Below, in pieces: positions 36,091-45,742 of a stretch of 64,000 nucleotides of DNA (position 1 is its first letter; every line of letters begins with the position of its first letter). This DNA comes from Verrucomicrobiia bacterium (GTDB lineage: Bacteria > Verrucomicrobiota > Verrucomicrobiia > JABWAM01): positions 62,001-126,000 of the forward strand of contig JAQUAF010000006.1 of NCBI GenBank assembly GCA_028687435.1, read 5' to 3'. The notes under the pieces are model-generated. The model was not told where the DNA came from and did no database searches. It saw nothing but the letters and a program-made list of their open reading frames with translations. Position numbers and translations under genes: made by a program.

Positions 36091-36153
36091 GGCGGCGCGG
36101 GAGCTCCGCCCTCCACAGTCTTGCAAACGGAGGGCGGGGACTCCCGCGCCGCC
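36091..36153. repeat. REP-like element after serS
   Basis: GGCGGCGCGGGAGCTCCGCC and GGCGGGGACTCCCGCGCCGCC flank a 22-base loop, 19 bp past the serS stop. Both arms carry compensating C/G changes relative to the consensus, as expected if the hairpin is maintained. Confidence 0.85.
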
Positions 36154-36217
36154 GTTTCGTTTTCCAACCGTCCAGTTTTTTCTGGACAATCATGCCCGGT
36201 TGCGCCACGTAAAAGGA

Positions 36218-36862
36218 ATGAAGAAAAACGACATTTTTCGGCGGTTGTCGGATCCGGGAATTGTGGCGGTGATTCGCGCCGACAGTTCCGAACAGCTCAT
36301 GAATGCGGCCCAGGCGTTGTGCGATGGAGGGGTTGACAGCATGGAAGTGACCATGACCACGCCAAATGCGCTGCAGGTCATCGAGGCGGTGACCAGGAAA
36401 TTCGGGGACAAAATCGTGATGGGGGTGGGGACCGTGCTGGATGATGTGACGGCCCGGCTTGCGATCCTGGCTGGCGCCGAATTCGTGGTGACCCCGGTGT
36501 TGCGTCTGGACGTGGTGACGATGTGCCGGCGTTACGACAAGCCGGTTGTTTGCGGCGCCTATACGCCGACGGAGGCGTTGACGGCCCATGAGGCGGGCGC
36601 TGATTTCATCAAGATTTTTCCCGCAGACGGATTGGGTCCCAATTACATCAAAGCCATCAAGGCGCCCCTGCCCCAGTTGCGGATCATTCCCACCGGCGGA
36701 GTCGAGGTGAAAAATTGCGCGGATTTTGTCAAAGCCGGTTGTTCGGCTGTGGGAGTGGGCGGAAATCTGGTCAGCAAGGAAATCCTGAAGAATCAGGACT
36801 GGAAAAAACTGACCGAGACCGCCAGAGCGTTTGTTGCCGCCATGAAAGCGGCCAAGGCTTGA
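36218..36862 (+). CDS. eda: KDPG/KHG aldolase family protein
   Basis: ATG 36218 (MKKNDIFRRLSDPGIVAVIR) is preferred over the TTG at 36200. The 214-aa product has the class I aldolase motifs: VDSMEVTMTTPNAL with the catalytic glutamate, GAEFVVTPVL, ADFIKIFPADGLG with the Schiff-base lysine, and RIIPTGGVEVKN. It cleaves 2-keto-3-deoxy-6-phosphogluconate or a related keto-deoxy sugar phosphate into pyruvate and an aldehyde. No edd or kdgK is nearby, so the exact substrate is open. Confidence 0.9.
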   Translation: MKKNDIFRRLSDPGIVAVIRADSSEQLMNAAQALCDGGVDSMEVTMTTPNALQVIEAVTRKFGDKIVMGVGTVLDDVTARLAILAGAEFVVTPVLRLDVVTMCRRYDKPVVCGAYTPTEALTAHEAGADFIKIFPADGLGPNYIKAIKAPLPQLRIIPTGGVEVKNCADFVKAGCSAVGVGGNLVSKEILKNQDWKKLTETARAFVAAMKAAKA

Positions 36863-36906
36863 TGCCTGGCATCTGTCGGATCAGCCCCTGGTTCCCAGGC
36901 CCTGAT

Positions 36907-37470
36907 TTATTTTCCGCCTTTGCTTTTCCCCGCAACGGCCTTGGCCAGATCGCGGCGAAACTGGTTGATGACGGATTTTGCCTCGGAAGTGCCGAAGACG
37001 ATGGCGTTTACCTTGAAGCTGGCTTGAGGTTTGCCCTGGGCCTCGATTTGCTGGTTGTCCTGCAGGGAGAGAGGTTCCCATCCGGCGGATGTTTTCTTGA
37101 ATTGGATGGTTGAGGGGATGTCGGTGATTTTTCCAGCGCCGCAGATTTTCTTGAGAATCACGGGGGGAATCAGGCTGGGAGGAAGTTTGGGTTTGGAGGC
37201 CAGTTCGGGCAGAAGTTCGGCGGTGATGTCGAGATAGAGGGACTGGGAGCTGGCGATGGTCAGGTTGATGCCGTACTCCGCGTCTTTTTCGGTGACTTTG
37301 CGGTTTTTGATTTCCATGCAGCGGAAGACAAGGTGGCCGGGCAGTTTGGTTTTGACGTAGTCGGTGACTTGTTGTTCCGTGGGACCAAGCAAGGGGTCCA
37401 CATCCTGCGCGTGTCCGGCGCAGGCGATGAACATCCATGCGGCCAGGATCCGGACGAAAAGCGTTTTCAT
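36907..37470 (-). CDS. Small exported protein of unknown function
   Basis: A 187-aa protein read convergently with the aldolase. The start at 37470 gives a signal peptide (MKTLFVRILAAWMFIACAG, cleaved before HAQ); the longer frame upstream of it is not needed. The mature part is mainly beta/turn-like with CMEIKNRKVTEKDAE, PPVILKKICGAGKITDIP and a GKPQASFKVNAIVFG segment, and ends in a basic stretch. I recognise no family. It is probably periplasmic or secreted. The 120 bp between it and the divergent aldo/keto reductase gene should hold both promoters. Confidence 0.72.
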   Translation of the reverse strand: MKTLFVRILAAWMFIACAGHAQDVDPLLGPTEQQVTDYVKTKLPGHLVFRCMEIKNRKVTEKDAEYGINLTIASSQSLYLDITAELLPELASKPKLPPSLIPPVILKKICGAGKITDIPSTIQFKKTSAGWEPLSLQDNQQIEAQGKPQASFKVNAIVFGTSEAKSVINQFRRDLAKAVAGKSKGGK

Positions 37471-37590
37471 GGGGAAATCCATACGTCGGATTGAGGCCGG
37501 TTGCCAGCCCAAAAATTTGAATGTTGCTTCCCGCCCCCTGTCAATTTTTCGATTCACTCCATTCGCCAAATGCCGCATGATGGGCCAGCC

Positions 37591-38580
37591 ATGAAATACA
37601 AGACCATTGGCCGGACCGGAGTGAGGGTTTCCTCCTTGTGCATGGGAACCATGACGTTTGGACAGGAGGCGGACGACGCCATTTGCGTCCAGTTGTTCAA
37701 ACGGTGCCTTGACGCGGGGATCAACTTTTTTGACACCGCCAATATTTACGCCAAAGGGAGGTCGGAGGAAATCCTTGGGCGTCTGATGAGGGGACAGCGC
37801 GACGAATTGGTGATTGCGTCCAAATTTTGCGGTTGCGTGGGAACGGATGTGAACGCGGCGGGGTGTTCCCGGCGGCATATCATGCTGGCGATTGACGCGA
37901 CGTTGAAACGCCTGCAGACCGACCGGCTGGATTTTTATTTTGTCCACAATGTGGATCCGCTGACTCCGATTGAGGAAACCCTGCGCGCCTTGGATGACCT
38001 GAAGCGCCAGGGCAAGATTCTTTATCCCGCAGCCAGCAACATGGCGGCATGGCAGATCATGAAGGCGCTGGGACTTTCAGCAAAGGAGGGACTGGCCCGC
38101 ATCGAATGCATCCAGCCGATGTACAACCTGGTCAAAAGGCAGGCTGAGGTGGAGCTTTTGCCGATGGCGGAAAGCGAAAAGCTGGGGGTGATCACCTACA
38201 GTCCGCTGGGCGCCGGGTTGTTGACTGGCAAATACAATTCCAAGGCCAAACCGGCGTCGGGGCGGCTGGTTGCCAACTCTTTTTACACCGCGCGTTATGA
38301 TGAGGAGGAGTACCGCCTGACTGCCGAGCGGTTTTCCGCCTATTGCCGGCATCGCGGCCTGTCCGCGCCGGCGACAGCCATCGCGTGGGTGGCATCGCAT
38401 CCGGCGGTCACCGCGCCGATCATTGGCGCCCGCAACCTGGAACAGTTGGAGATGGCTCTTGGCGCCTTGAATCTGAATCTGCTGCCCGAACAGAGGGATG
38501 AGATATCGGCCTTGTCGCGCACCCCGCCCCTGGCCACCGACCGGCGGGACGAGCAGGTGGGCATGTTCATGCACAAGTAG
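37591..38580 (+). CDS. Aldo/keto reductase
   Basis: The frame opens at 37501, but ATG 37591 gives the family start MKYKTIGRTGVRVSSLCMG. The 329-aa product carries the AKR tetrad: FFDTANIYAKGRSEE (Asp and Tyr), DELVIASKFCG (Lys), and LDFYFVHNVDP (His). Late segments VITYSPLGAGLLTGKY and APIIGARNLEQLEMAL bind the nicotinamide and phosphate. It reduces aldehydes or ketones with NADPH; substrate unknown. pyrC follows 55 bp downstream. Confidence 0.93.
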   Translation: MKYKTIGRTGVRVSSLCMGTMTFGQEADDAICVQLFKRCLDAGINFFDTANIYAKGRSEEILGRLMRGQRDELVIASKFCGCVGTDVNAAGCSRRHIMLAIDATLKRLQTDRLDFYFVHNVDPLTPIEETLRALDDLKRQGKILYPAASNMAAWQIMKALGLSAKEGLARIECIQPMYNLVKRQAEVELLPMAESEKLGVITYSPLGAGLLTGKYNSKAKPASGRLVANSFYTARYDEEEYRLTAERFSAYCRHRGLSAPATAIAWVASHPAVTAPIIGARNLEQLEMALGALNLNLLPEQRDEISALSRTPPLATDRRDEQVGMFMHK

Positions 38581-38635
38581 GGAAGGGCGTTTTTTCGATT
38601 TATCATTTGAAGGTCTTCGACTATCATGCGCGCCG

Positions 38636-39913
38636 ATGAATGCCTTGATTATCCGCCATGGACGTGTTGTCGATCCCGCCAATCAGATTGACGAGGCAAG
38701 GGATGTGGCTGTTGTGGACGGCAGAATTGCCGATCTGCGGGATATTCCGCCGGAGGCCAAACCGGAGGAAGTGGACGCAAAGGGTTTGGTGGTTTGCCCC
38801 GGTTTGATCGACATGCATGTTCATTTGCGCGAACCGGGCCGCGCCGACCAGGAAACCATTGCCAGCGGAACCCGCGCGGCGGCGCACGGAGGATTCACCA
38901 CGGTGGTTTGCATGCCCAACACCAAGCCGCCCGCGGATACGGCCGGCACGGTGGAATTCATCAAGGCGCATGCGCGCGACAAGGGCGTGGTCCATGTCGT
39001 CCCCACCGGATGCATCACCATCGGGTCGCAGGGGGAACAACTGGCGGAGATCGGGTCGCTCAAGCGCGCCGGGGTGGCGGCCATTACCGACGACGGGCAT
39101 TGCGTTCAGAACAACGAAATCATGCGGCGGGCGATCGAATATGCCAAGATGTTCAGTTTGCCGGTGCTGGACCACTGCCAGGACGCAAACCTTTCGGCTT
39201 CGGGGGTGGTGAACGAGGGGTATTGGAGCACGGCTTTGGGATTGCATGGATGGCCGGCCATCGCGGAGGAGATCATGGTTTCGCGCGATTGCATGCTGGC
39301 CGAATTGGCGGATTGGAAGCTCCACATCCAGCATGTCAGCACCGCCGGTTCCGTCAGGATTGTGCGCGAAGCCCGGGACAGGGGCGTCCGGGTTTCGGCG
39401 GAGGTCACGCCGCATCATCTTGCCCTTGCGGATGAAACCGTAAAGAGCTACGACACCAATTTGAAAATGAATCCACCGTTGCGTTCCGCCCGGGATGTGG
39501 AGGCGTTGCGCCAGGGAATCCGGGATGGCGTGATTGAGGTGCTGGCCAGCGACCATGCGCCGCATTGCAGCTACGAAAAAGAGGTGGAATTCGATTACGC
39601 GCCCTTCGGCATTGTCGGGCTCGAAACCGAACTGGGCATCTTTGCGACCGAGCTGGTTCATAAAGGCGTGATTTCCCTTTCCAGGATGATCGCCATGCTT
39701 ACGATCAATCCAGCCCGGATCCTGCAACTGGATGCGGGGACCTTGGGCAAGGGGGCGGTGGCGGACATCACCCTCATGGATCCGGATCGTGAATGGGTTG
39801 TGAATCGCGATGAGTTTGCCTCCCTTTCCCGCAATACGCCGTTTCATGGCTGGAAGCTGAAGGGCAAGGCCGTGATGACCATTGTGGCGGGCAGGATTGT
39901 ATGGAGGGAATAA
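38636..39913 (+). CDS. pyrC: Dihydroorotase (class I type)
   Basis: Start ATG 38636 (MNALIIRHGRVVDPANQID) is internal to a longer open frame. The 425-aa product has the amidohydrolase metal motif DMHVHLREPG, VVCMPNTKPPAD, LDHCQDANLS, LHIQHVSTAGSV, VTPHHLALAD and the late ASDHAPHCSYEK. The enzyme closes carbamoyl aspartate to dihydroorotate in pyrimidine synthesis. The length and motif order are those of active single-function dihydroorotases. It overlaps the next gene by 13 bp. Confidence 0.95.
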   Translation: MNALIIRHGRVVDPANQIDEARDVAVVDGRIADLRDIPPEAKPEEVDAKGLVVCPGLIDMHVHLREPGRADQETIASGTRAAAHGGFTTVVCMPNTKPPADTAGTVEFIKAHARDKGVVHVVPTGCITIGSQGEQLAEIGSLKRAGVAAITDDGHCVQNNEIMRRAIEYAKMFSLPVLDHCQDANLSASGVVNEGYWSTALGLHGWPAIAEEIMVSRDCMLAELADWKLHIQHVSTAGSVRIVREARDRGVRVSAEVTPHHLALADETVKSYDTNLKMNPPLRSARDVEALRQGIRDGVIEVLASDHAPHCSYEKEVEFDYAPFGIVGLETELGIFATELVHKGVISLSRMIAMLTINPARILQLDAGTLGKGAVADITLMDPDREWVVNRDEFASLSRNTPFHGWKLKGKAVMTIVAGRIVWRE

Positions 39914-40422
39914 AAACCGGGTTTTTTGCCCGGATCGAAACGCGTCTGGGGAAAGTGTTCATGGCGTCTGTTTCCGGGGGGCTTTGTGTTCTGCGTTGGA
40001 ACGACGATCGGCGGCGGACGCGGGGATATCTGGAACGCGTTTTTCCGGAAATTGCGTGGGAGGAGGACGAACGTCCCTTGCGGGAATGGCGGAGGCAATT
40101 GGACGCCTTTTTGAAGGGCGCCTCGAAAAAGTTTGATCCGCCGCTGGTTTTGCGTCCGACTCCGTTCCAGGGAAAAATCTGGAGGTTGTTGCGGCAGATC
40201 CCTTATGGACAGACCATTTCCTATCGGGAACTGGCGGCGAGGGCCGGGTGTCCCAAATCGGTGAGGGCGGCCGCCAATGCCTGTGGACAAAATCCGGTGG
40301 CGGTTGCCATCCCCTGTCATCGTGTGGTTCGCGGCAATGGAACTCCGGGCGGTTTCAGCTCCGGTCTTCAACGCAAACAGGCGTTGCTTGAATTGGAGGA
40401 CATGGAACCGCGCAAAAATTGA
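39901..40422 (+). CDS. ogt: Methylated-DNA-[protein]-cysteine S-methyltransferase
   Basis: A 173-aa protein starting inside the last codons of pyrC (ATG 39901). The C-terminal domain has PFQGKIWRLLRQIPYGQTIS, the helix-turn-helix recognition segment SVRAAANACGQNP and the active-site motif VAIPCHRVVRG with the acceptor cysteine. The N-terminal domain is short, as in Ogt/MGMT. It repairs O6-alkylguanine by suicide transfer. Translational coupling to pyrC is an odd but clean pairing. Confidence 0.94.
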   Translation: MEGIKTGFFARIETRLGKVFMASVSGGLCVLRWNDDRRRTRGYLERVFPEIAWEEDERPLREWRRQLDAFLKGASKKFDPPLVLRPTPFQGKIWRLLRQIPYGQTISYRELAARAGCPKSVRAAANACGQNPVAVAIPCHRVVRGNGTPGGFSSGLQRKQALLELEDMEPRKN

Positions 40423-40608
40423 TTCGCATGCCGGCGGATGAGCGCACGGCGGCTGTGTGGAGATTTTCCTGTTTGCCGGAGGAGAGAGGATTCATCCAGC
40501 CATTTGGGTCTGAATCATTGGATTTTTCACGTAAAAACCTCGATTTTATTCACCCTTCCCCCCAAGAGGGGAGAAAGTTGAATTTGTTGAGGGCTCACAG
40601 GAAGTCTT

Positions 40609-43557
40609 TTACTTTCCTTCCCTGATCAATTTCAGAATCCGGTTTTCCACCTGGAGTGTGCCGGCGGCGGTTGATCCCGCAGCCAGCAGAACCTTTCGGC
40701 TGGCGGCAAAGGCGCCGTCGTTCAATTCCAAAACACCGTAATCCTCCCCGGGATAGGCGAAACAAACGGTGGTCAGCCCCTTGTCGCGAAGTTGGGTGGC
40801 AAGACGGTTGGTGTCCGGATTCCCCACCACGATCAGGTGGCGGTTTTGCGTCTCATTTTCGTTGATTTCGTCGTCAAACAGGATTTTTCCGTCCTTGAGG
40901 GATTCCGCTATTTTCCGCGCGGCATCCTGTTCTTTCTGTCCGCATTTTCGTCCCGCCACCACATGAATCTCCTTTTCTCCAAGAAACTGGCGAACTTCGT
41001 TCCTGCCGGGTTTCATGCGGTGCCGGGTCTGGTCAAGGAATTCCTCCTGTTCGGCTTTGCTGGCAATCATGAGGATCACATACCCCGCTTTGGGAACGAC
41101 GGTTTTGATTTTGATCCCGCCGTCCTTGGAATAATCGATCCGGTTGAATTTTTGATCCATCACCACGTAATCCGCTCCTGGCAGATCCTTGACCACGACC
41201 TCCACGGCATGATCCTCGGAGGCGTCAATATCCAGAAGATCCACCACGGTCACAAAATGCCATGTGGGAGTCTTGGCATTGTGAAAAACAAGATGTTCGC
41301 CGGTTTTCAAGCCGGTGATTTCCACGCTTTTTTTTGCGCCCGCCCATTCCAGAAAGCTCCGCATGAACCGGCGGAAGAAATCCAGCCGCGTGGCATCCGT
41401 GAATCCCCGCGACCCCATCAGGGGGGAACCGCCTCCCGGCACATCGAAGCATCCTTTCAACCATGTCCAGATCGGAAACACATTGCTGTCGTACCCCAGC
41501 CAGTATTCCCATCCCAGGTTGAAACCCACGGTCATGGCCTTGTAATTTTGTCCTTCGTAAAGAGTAACCGCCGGGGTTCCATCCTCATAGGAACAAAGAA
41601 CCCGGGCGTCATTGTCCGGCAATAACTGCCGGTAGAATCCTTTGCCCAAGCCCGCAGTTTCGTCATTCTCAACGTCGCACAGGGAAAGGCGGTTTTTCGG
41701 ATTGTTGATCGTTGCCTTGTCCTTCCATGTCACTTTGTGATTGGAACGAGCCTTGCAATATCGGGCAAGACCGGCCCAGAGCGGCTGCTCCTCGTCCTTC
41801 ACCAGCCAGGCGAAGGGGCAGAAATCTTTTTTGACGACCAGGGACGGCCGCCGTTTTTCGACGCCGTAATCGGTTTTGGTGATGTCGCGCAACAGATTCC
41901 GGTTTTGTTCCCGTCCGCACCAATCTTCCGTGGCCGAGGCCGCATCCACCAGGATGGATACGCCCTTTTCAGCCAGTTTCTTGATGTTGGTCACCGCCTC
42001 CGCGGACAAACGGGGCTGCGAACTGATGATCAACGCCTTGTGTTTGAATTTTGCGGGATCCAGATCCTCCTGTTCCACAAAAACGCAATGATAACCCAAT
42101 TCGCGCAAAAGCATCTGGATGGAAGCCGCCATGATGCCATGATAATGCTCCTCCCAAGCCCACAAGACCGCAATGTCTTCGTTGACAAAATCGCTGGTCA
42201 CCAGGTGCCGCCCGAAATCCTGCAACACGCGACAGGCTCTTTTGACCGGCACAAACCGCTCCATTTTCACCTGCTTGGTTTTGGGGCTGTAAATGCCGTC
42301 CTGAAGTCCGAGCGATCCGTCATAATTGGTGAACTGGCTGTCCGGCACGTCGTACCAAGCCTCGATTTGGGAAACCATTCCGTAGAGCGCCGCCATGATT
42401 TCCATTCGCTCAATGTCCTCGCCGGTGGCGTAACCCGGGGCTTTCAACCATTTCAAATGCTCACCGCCGATGTTCACACAGGCGGGTTTTTGGCCGATGG
42501 CCGAATGAGTCTGGTTGACCATGGTGTCATACATCAGCAATTCCGCCGGCAAATGTTTTCCTCCATAAACGATCGCATTGGCCGCATCCACCATCCCGAA
42601 ATCAAGATGCCGGTTGACGCAACTGCTGACCACCGAACCCAATTGGTTGCGAAAAGCCAGCCATCCCAAATAACCATTGATGGTTCCCATCACATCAGGA
42701 TCGCCCGACTTGACCGTGGCGATCATTTCCTCGATGAATCCGTAAAGGGAATCCCTGCGAAATTGCAGCCAGCACATCCAATGGGCCCTGTTGACCGATT
42801 CAAAGATTCTTTTTTCGTTGTCGAGGTTGACAGGCCGTTTTTTTTCATTGAAATGCGGCGGATCGATTTCAGCCCATGTTTTGTGTTGGGTTTTCCAGTC
42901 TTCATTCAACCTGGCGATGTTTTTATAACGTTTTTCGATCCAGCCGGTCCATGCCTTCCGGCAATGGGGGCAATAACAGATCCATTCCTTGTTGAACCAC
43001 ACGTTCCAGTTGGGTTCATTGAAAACGCCAAAGATTTTTTTTCCGTTGATCCTGAGATTGGCGTTGCAATCCTTCACATGCCTGATCTGTAATGACATCA
43101 TTTCCCTGGAAGCCTTGCGATAATCCGGGTTATGATAACATCCGCGATCGGGGATATGGATTTCCTTTCCCGATTCCGTCACAAAGGTTGCCCAGGCTTT
43201 CATCCGGGCCGCGCCTTTTTCCCCTCCCAGCTTTGGATTGTTGAATTGATAATAAACCTCCCGACGGCACGATTTCCGCTCCTCGCTCGCATGTTTTTCA
43301 AAAACCGCGATGGATTCCTTTGAGATGCTTATTTTGCCGCTTTCATCCTGCTCAAACTTGAAATCCTGGTTCCGGCTCAATCCAATGGTTCCCATATTAT
43401 AGGCCTGCCGCCGGTATTCCTCCCCGCAAAAAGCCCCGCAAGTTCCCAGGGGAAAGTCATCCATGTTTGTGTCAAATGTCTTGGGATGCGCGCCGGCTTT
43501 CCCCGCAAAGATGCAAACCGTTAAAAAGAGCATGAAGGAAGGAATGTGGTTTATCAT
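40609..43557 (-). CDS. Secreted GH42-like glycoside hydrolase (paralogue B)
   Basis: A 982-aa protein with a signal peptide (MINHIPSFMLFLTVCIFAG, cleaved near AGA-HPK). Residues about 30-440 resemble a GH42-type TIM barrel: FGVFNEPNW supplies the acid/base Glu (about residue 181), followed by the zinc-like CYCPHCRKAWTGWIEKRY and LNEDWKTQHKTWAEI, a standard GH42 pattern. Residues about 450-570 look like the trimerisation/GATase-like domain (DIAVLWAWEEHYHGIM, ALIISSQPRLSAEA). The C-terminal 200 residues hold VVAGRKCGQKEQDAARKIA and HLIVVGNPDTNRLATQL. It is the last gene of a regulated locus and probably acts on an exported or environmental beta-galactoside-like glycan. Confidence 0.84.
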   Translation of the reverse strand: MINHIPSFMLFLTVCIFAGKAGAHPKTFDTNMDDFPLGTCGAFCGEEYRRQAYNMGTIGLSRNQDFKFEQDESGKISISKESIAVFEKHASEERKSCRREVYYQFNNPKLGGEKGAARMKAWATFVTESGKEIHIPDRGCYHNPDYRKASREMMSLQIRHVKDCNANLRINGKKIFGVFNEPNWNVWFNKEWICYCPHCRKAWTGWIEKRYKNIARLNEDWKTQHKTWAEIDPPHFNEKKRPVNLDNEKRIFESVNRAHWMCWLQFRRDSLYGFIEEMIATVKSGDPDVMGTINGYLGWLAFRNQLGSVVSSCVNRHLDFGMVDAANAIVYGGKHLPAELLMYDTMVNQTHSAIGQKPACVNIGGEHLKWLKAPGYATGEDIERMEIMAALYGMVSQIEAWYDVPDSQFTNYDGSLGLQDGIYSPKTKQVKMERFVPVKRACRVLQDFGRHLVTSDFVNEDIAVLWAWEEHYHGIMAASIQMLLRELGYHCVFVEQEDLDPAKFKHKALIISSQPRLSAEAVTNIKKLAEKGVSILVDAASATEDWCGREQNRNLLRDITKTDYGVEKRRPSLVVKKDFCPFAWLVKDEEQPLWAGLARYCKARSNHKVTWKDKATINNPKNRLSLCDVENDETAGLGKGFYRQLLPDNDARVLCSYEDGTPAVTLYEGQNYKAMTVGFNLGWEYWLGYDSNVFPIWTWLKGCFDVPGGGSPLMGSRGFTDATRLDFFRRFMRSFLEWAGAKKSVEITGLKTGEHLVFHNAKTPTWHFVTVVDLLDIDASEDHAVEVVVKDLPGADYVVMDQKFNRIDYSKDGGIKIKTVVPKAGYVILMIASKAEQEEFLDQTRHRMKPGRNEVRQFLGEKEIHVVAGRKCGQKEQDAARKIAESLKDGKILFDDEINENETQNRHLIVVGNPDTNRLATQLRDKGLTTVCFAYPGEDYGVLELNDGAFAASRKVLLAAGSTAAGTLQVENRILKLIREGK

Positions 43558-43579
43558 AGATCCTTTCGTAAAAAGGGAG

Positions 43580-44761
43580 TCAGCGCGCCGCGTGAAAACG
43601 GCGGTGGAAATCCCCGGATGCCTGTTGAAATTTTTTCCATGTCCCGGCTTCCCCCGATGAGATGCCGGGCGCGGCCATTTCCTCGTCGGTCCTGAACCGG
43701 TTTTCCCGGGTGGCGGCCTTGTATTGGTCGAAAAATTCCCTGGTCAGAATTTCGTTGCGGATTTTCTTTCCACTCCAGCCCAAAAAATAATGGCCAGGCC
43801 ATTGCGCCGCCTGTTCCCGGGCAAGGGATGCGCCAAAATCGGTTTCCAGTGTGTCGAACAACAGATCCGCCAGGCAGCCCATGTCCTCTTCGCGGGCCGC
43901 CAGGATCAGCTTGCCGCGGTCGATTTCCACGCCGGTGGCGCGGTCGGAAAGGATCAATAAAATCCGGCTGTTGTCTTTTTGGGATGAAAGAAAACCTTCC
44001 GCCTTGGCCAGATGGGTCGCGCCCAGGTGAAAAGCCATGGCTTGGGCGTTCCATTGGCAGACAGGCGATGAATCGGCGTAAATCCGGGCGTCGGGCGAGG
44101 CAAACAATGTGCGCGCGCAGGCGATGGCGGCGTCCGGGATCCTGTTTTTGCGGCGAAAATCCAGATAATCCAGAAAACAGGCATACCCCTTGAAACAGCT
44201 ATCGACATTTTCCTTCACCAACGAGGCAAAGACCTCATGATCATTCACATGACGAATCAGTTCTCCGACTTTTGCGTCCGCCTGGAAAAGCGAATTCCAG
44301 AAACCGGCCCAATATCCGCCCGGCCCGGAGGGGATTTTTCCGGCCAGCCATTGCTCAATGAATTGGTCGGTTCTGCCTTCAGTATAGTCGTGGATCTTCC
44401 TCGCTTGGACTGGATCGTTGGGAAAGAAGCCTTCCAGGCGGTGTCCAATCCATGGGGCATCGGTCAGATAATGGCAGGCAAGCTGCGTCAGGAACGATGC
44501 CTTGGAAGGATCGGTTTCCATGACGGTGAGGATTTCTCCGGTCAGCAGGCGGATGACCCCAATGCAGCGCGGCAGGCTTTGATAATGAAAATCACCCAGC
44601 ACATTATCCGGCAGGCCGGCCACTCCTGCCCGGTAATCATCGGCGCGCCAGTAACCGACAAAATCCAGCCATTCCCTTTGGCGTCCCATGATTCCGGCCA
44701 TTTCACTGTGTGATGTGGCTATGCTTCGTTTGACAATTTCGTGATGTGTGAGGGGGCCCAT
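43580..44761 (-). CDS. Unidentified protein, possibly Zn-phospholipase C/P1-nuclease-like
   Basis: A 393-aa protein without a signal peptide, ending 22 bp before the GH42-like gene. The spacing of GPLTHHEIVKRSI (near residue 6), LACHYLTDAPWIGHRLE (near 93) and RKIHDYTEGRTDQFIE (near 119) recalls the histidine/aspartate-rich helices of zinc-dependent phospholipase C (HxxxD, HY-x-D-x(4)-H). The rest is helical with no further motif. I cannot confirm the metal set by eye, so the family is only suggested. It lies between two glycan-active genes, and a multi-part repeat fills the gap upstream of its start. Confidence 0.6.
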   Translation of the reverse strand: MGPLTHHEIVKRSIATSHSEMAGIMGRQREWLDFVGYWRADDYRAGVAGLPDNVLGDFHYQSLPRCIGVIRLLTGEILTVMETDPSKASFLTQLACHYLTDAPWIGHRLEGFFPNDPVQARKIHDYTEGRTDQFIEQWLAGKIPSGPGGYWAGFWNSLFQADAKVGELIRHVNDHEVFASLVKENVDSCFKGYACFLDYLDFRRKNRIPDAAIACARTLFASPDARIYADSSPVCQWNAQAMAFHLGATHLAKAEGFLSSQKDNSRILLILSDRATGVEIDRGKLILAAREEDMGCLADLLFDTLETDFGASLAREQAAQWPGHYFLGWSGKKIRNEILTREFFDQYKAATRENRFRTDEEMAAPGISSGEAGTWKKFQQASGDFHRRFHAAR

Positions 44762-44817
44762 GTTGTTTTCCTTTCAAGATTTGGATGAATCACAATCCAA
44801 AATTTCAAATCTAATTT

Positions 44818-44985
44818 AATGTTCAGGGATTTCAAAGTTTGCAAAAAAATGAATTGGAGATGGATTTTTTGACAGGATTAACAGGATTGACAGGATTTTT
44901 ATGCAAGACAATGTCCGGCCGCATGGCCGAACAATCCTGTAAATTCTGTTAATCCTGTCAAAAAGTTGTCCGCCGTAGGCGGATT
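44818..44985. repeat. Composite repeat: AACAGGATT palindrome with GTCCGCCG tail
   Basis: TTTTTTGACAGGATTAACAG, ATTGACAGGATTTTTATGC, then a GTCCGGCCGCATGGCCGAA hairpin, mirrored by AATCCTGTAAATTCTGTTAATC and CTGTCAAAA, then GTCCGCCGTAGGCGGATTT. Copies are at 60598-60720 and, partly, 61970-62052. A 40-base lead-in (GTTCAGGGATTTCAA, then AAATGAATTGGAGATGGAT) is shared with 61970-62020. It occupies the 228-bp gap between genes and may form a long hairpin. Confidence 0.85.
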
Positions 44986-44989
44986 TAAT

Positions 44990-45742
44990 TTATATTTCAA
45001 TTTCCGCCCCTTCCTTTGCCAGAAAGGCGCCGGGAAAAATGGCCCGGGCGTCATCAAGAATTTTTGCGCCGTCCTTGTTTAAATAGTGAATAAGCGCCAT
45101 TTTCCGGACACCGGCCTTTTCAGCCAGGACAGCCGCGTCTTTTGACGCGGTGTGCCATGCGTCATGAATCAGAAGACCGGCATTCCTTGCAAAATCGGCG
45201 ATGGGTGGATGGAAGGATGTGTCTCCCGTAAAAACCAACGCGTTGCCGCCTGCTGTTTTGGTGTATCTGCACACCAGCGCCTCCTCGGGATTGCTTTCCC
45301 CATAAACATGCCGGGCGGCCATGGTTTCCAGTTTGAAATCATTGTTTTGATAAGTCTCGCCGGGAGTCAGGGGAACCAGCCGCAGTTGGAGATCCAATTC
45401 TTTGAAACGCGAAACTTGCAAAAAAGTCCGGACGCTGTTGACAACCGTTGAAAAATGTCTCGAGGGGCCGATGATGGTCAGCGGTTGGGCCGATCCGAAG
45501 CGGTTTCCCGCCTGTTTGAGACCCCGGTAATACAGCAAATGAGGGAGGCCAAGATAATGATCCTGATGCCAATGGGTGATAATAAGACAATTTATTTCCG
45601 CCGGGTCAAAACCAAGATCGCGCAACTTGAAAAGATTGCACCAGCCGGTGTCCACCAGGATGTCCCGGTTGATCATGAAGGAAGCCGCTTCCGTGCCGGG
45701 TTCCGGCAAATAGGCCGAGGTCCCTATAAAACTGATTTTCAT
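44990..45742 (-). CDS. Metallo-beta-lactamase-fold hydrolase
   Basis: The chosen start ATG 45742 gives MKISFIGTSAYLPEPG; the longer open frame is antisense to the previous gene. The 250-aa product has the MBL motif THWHQDHYLGLPHL (HxHxDH), VDTGWCNLFKLRDLG, FTGDTSFHPPIADFA (the later Asp ligand) and LIHDAWHTAS, as in ribonuclease Z or phosphonate-type hydrolases. It overlaps the stop of the GH42-like gene as ATGA, so the two are translationally coupled. Its role is likely to be tied to the same substrate, but this cannot be read from the sequence. Confidence 0.88.
   Translation of the reverse strand: MKISFIGTSAYLPEPGTEAASFMINRDILVDTGWCNLFKLRDLGFDPAEINCLIITHWHQDHYLGLPHLLYYRGLKQAGNRFGSAQPLTIIGPSRHFSTVVNSVRTFLQVSRFKELDLQLRLVPLTPGETYQNNDFKLETMAARHVYGESNPEEALVCRYTKTAGGNALVFTGDTSFHPPIADFARNAGLLIHDAWHTASKDAAVLAEKAGVRKMALIHYLNKDGAKILDDARAIFPGAFLAKEGAEIEI

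Noticed and set aside
38624..39847. A 407-aa ORF on the minus strand
   Set aside because: Antisense to pyrC, which has all its motifs; composition is that of a shadow frame.
41737..43092. A 451-aa ORF on the plus strand
   Set aside because: Antisense to the GH42-like gene; no motif, biased residues.
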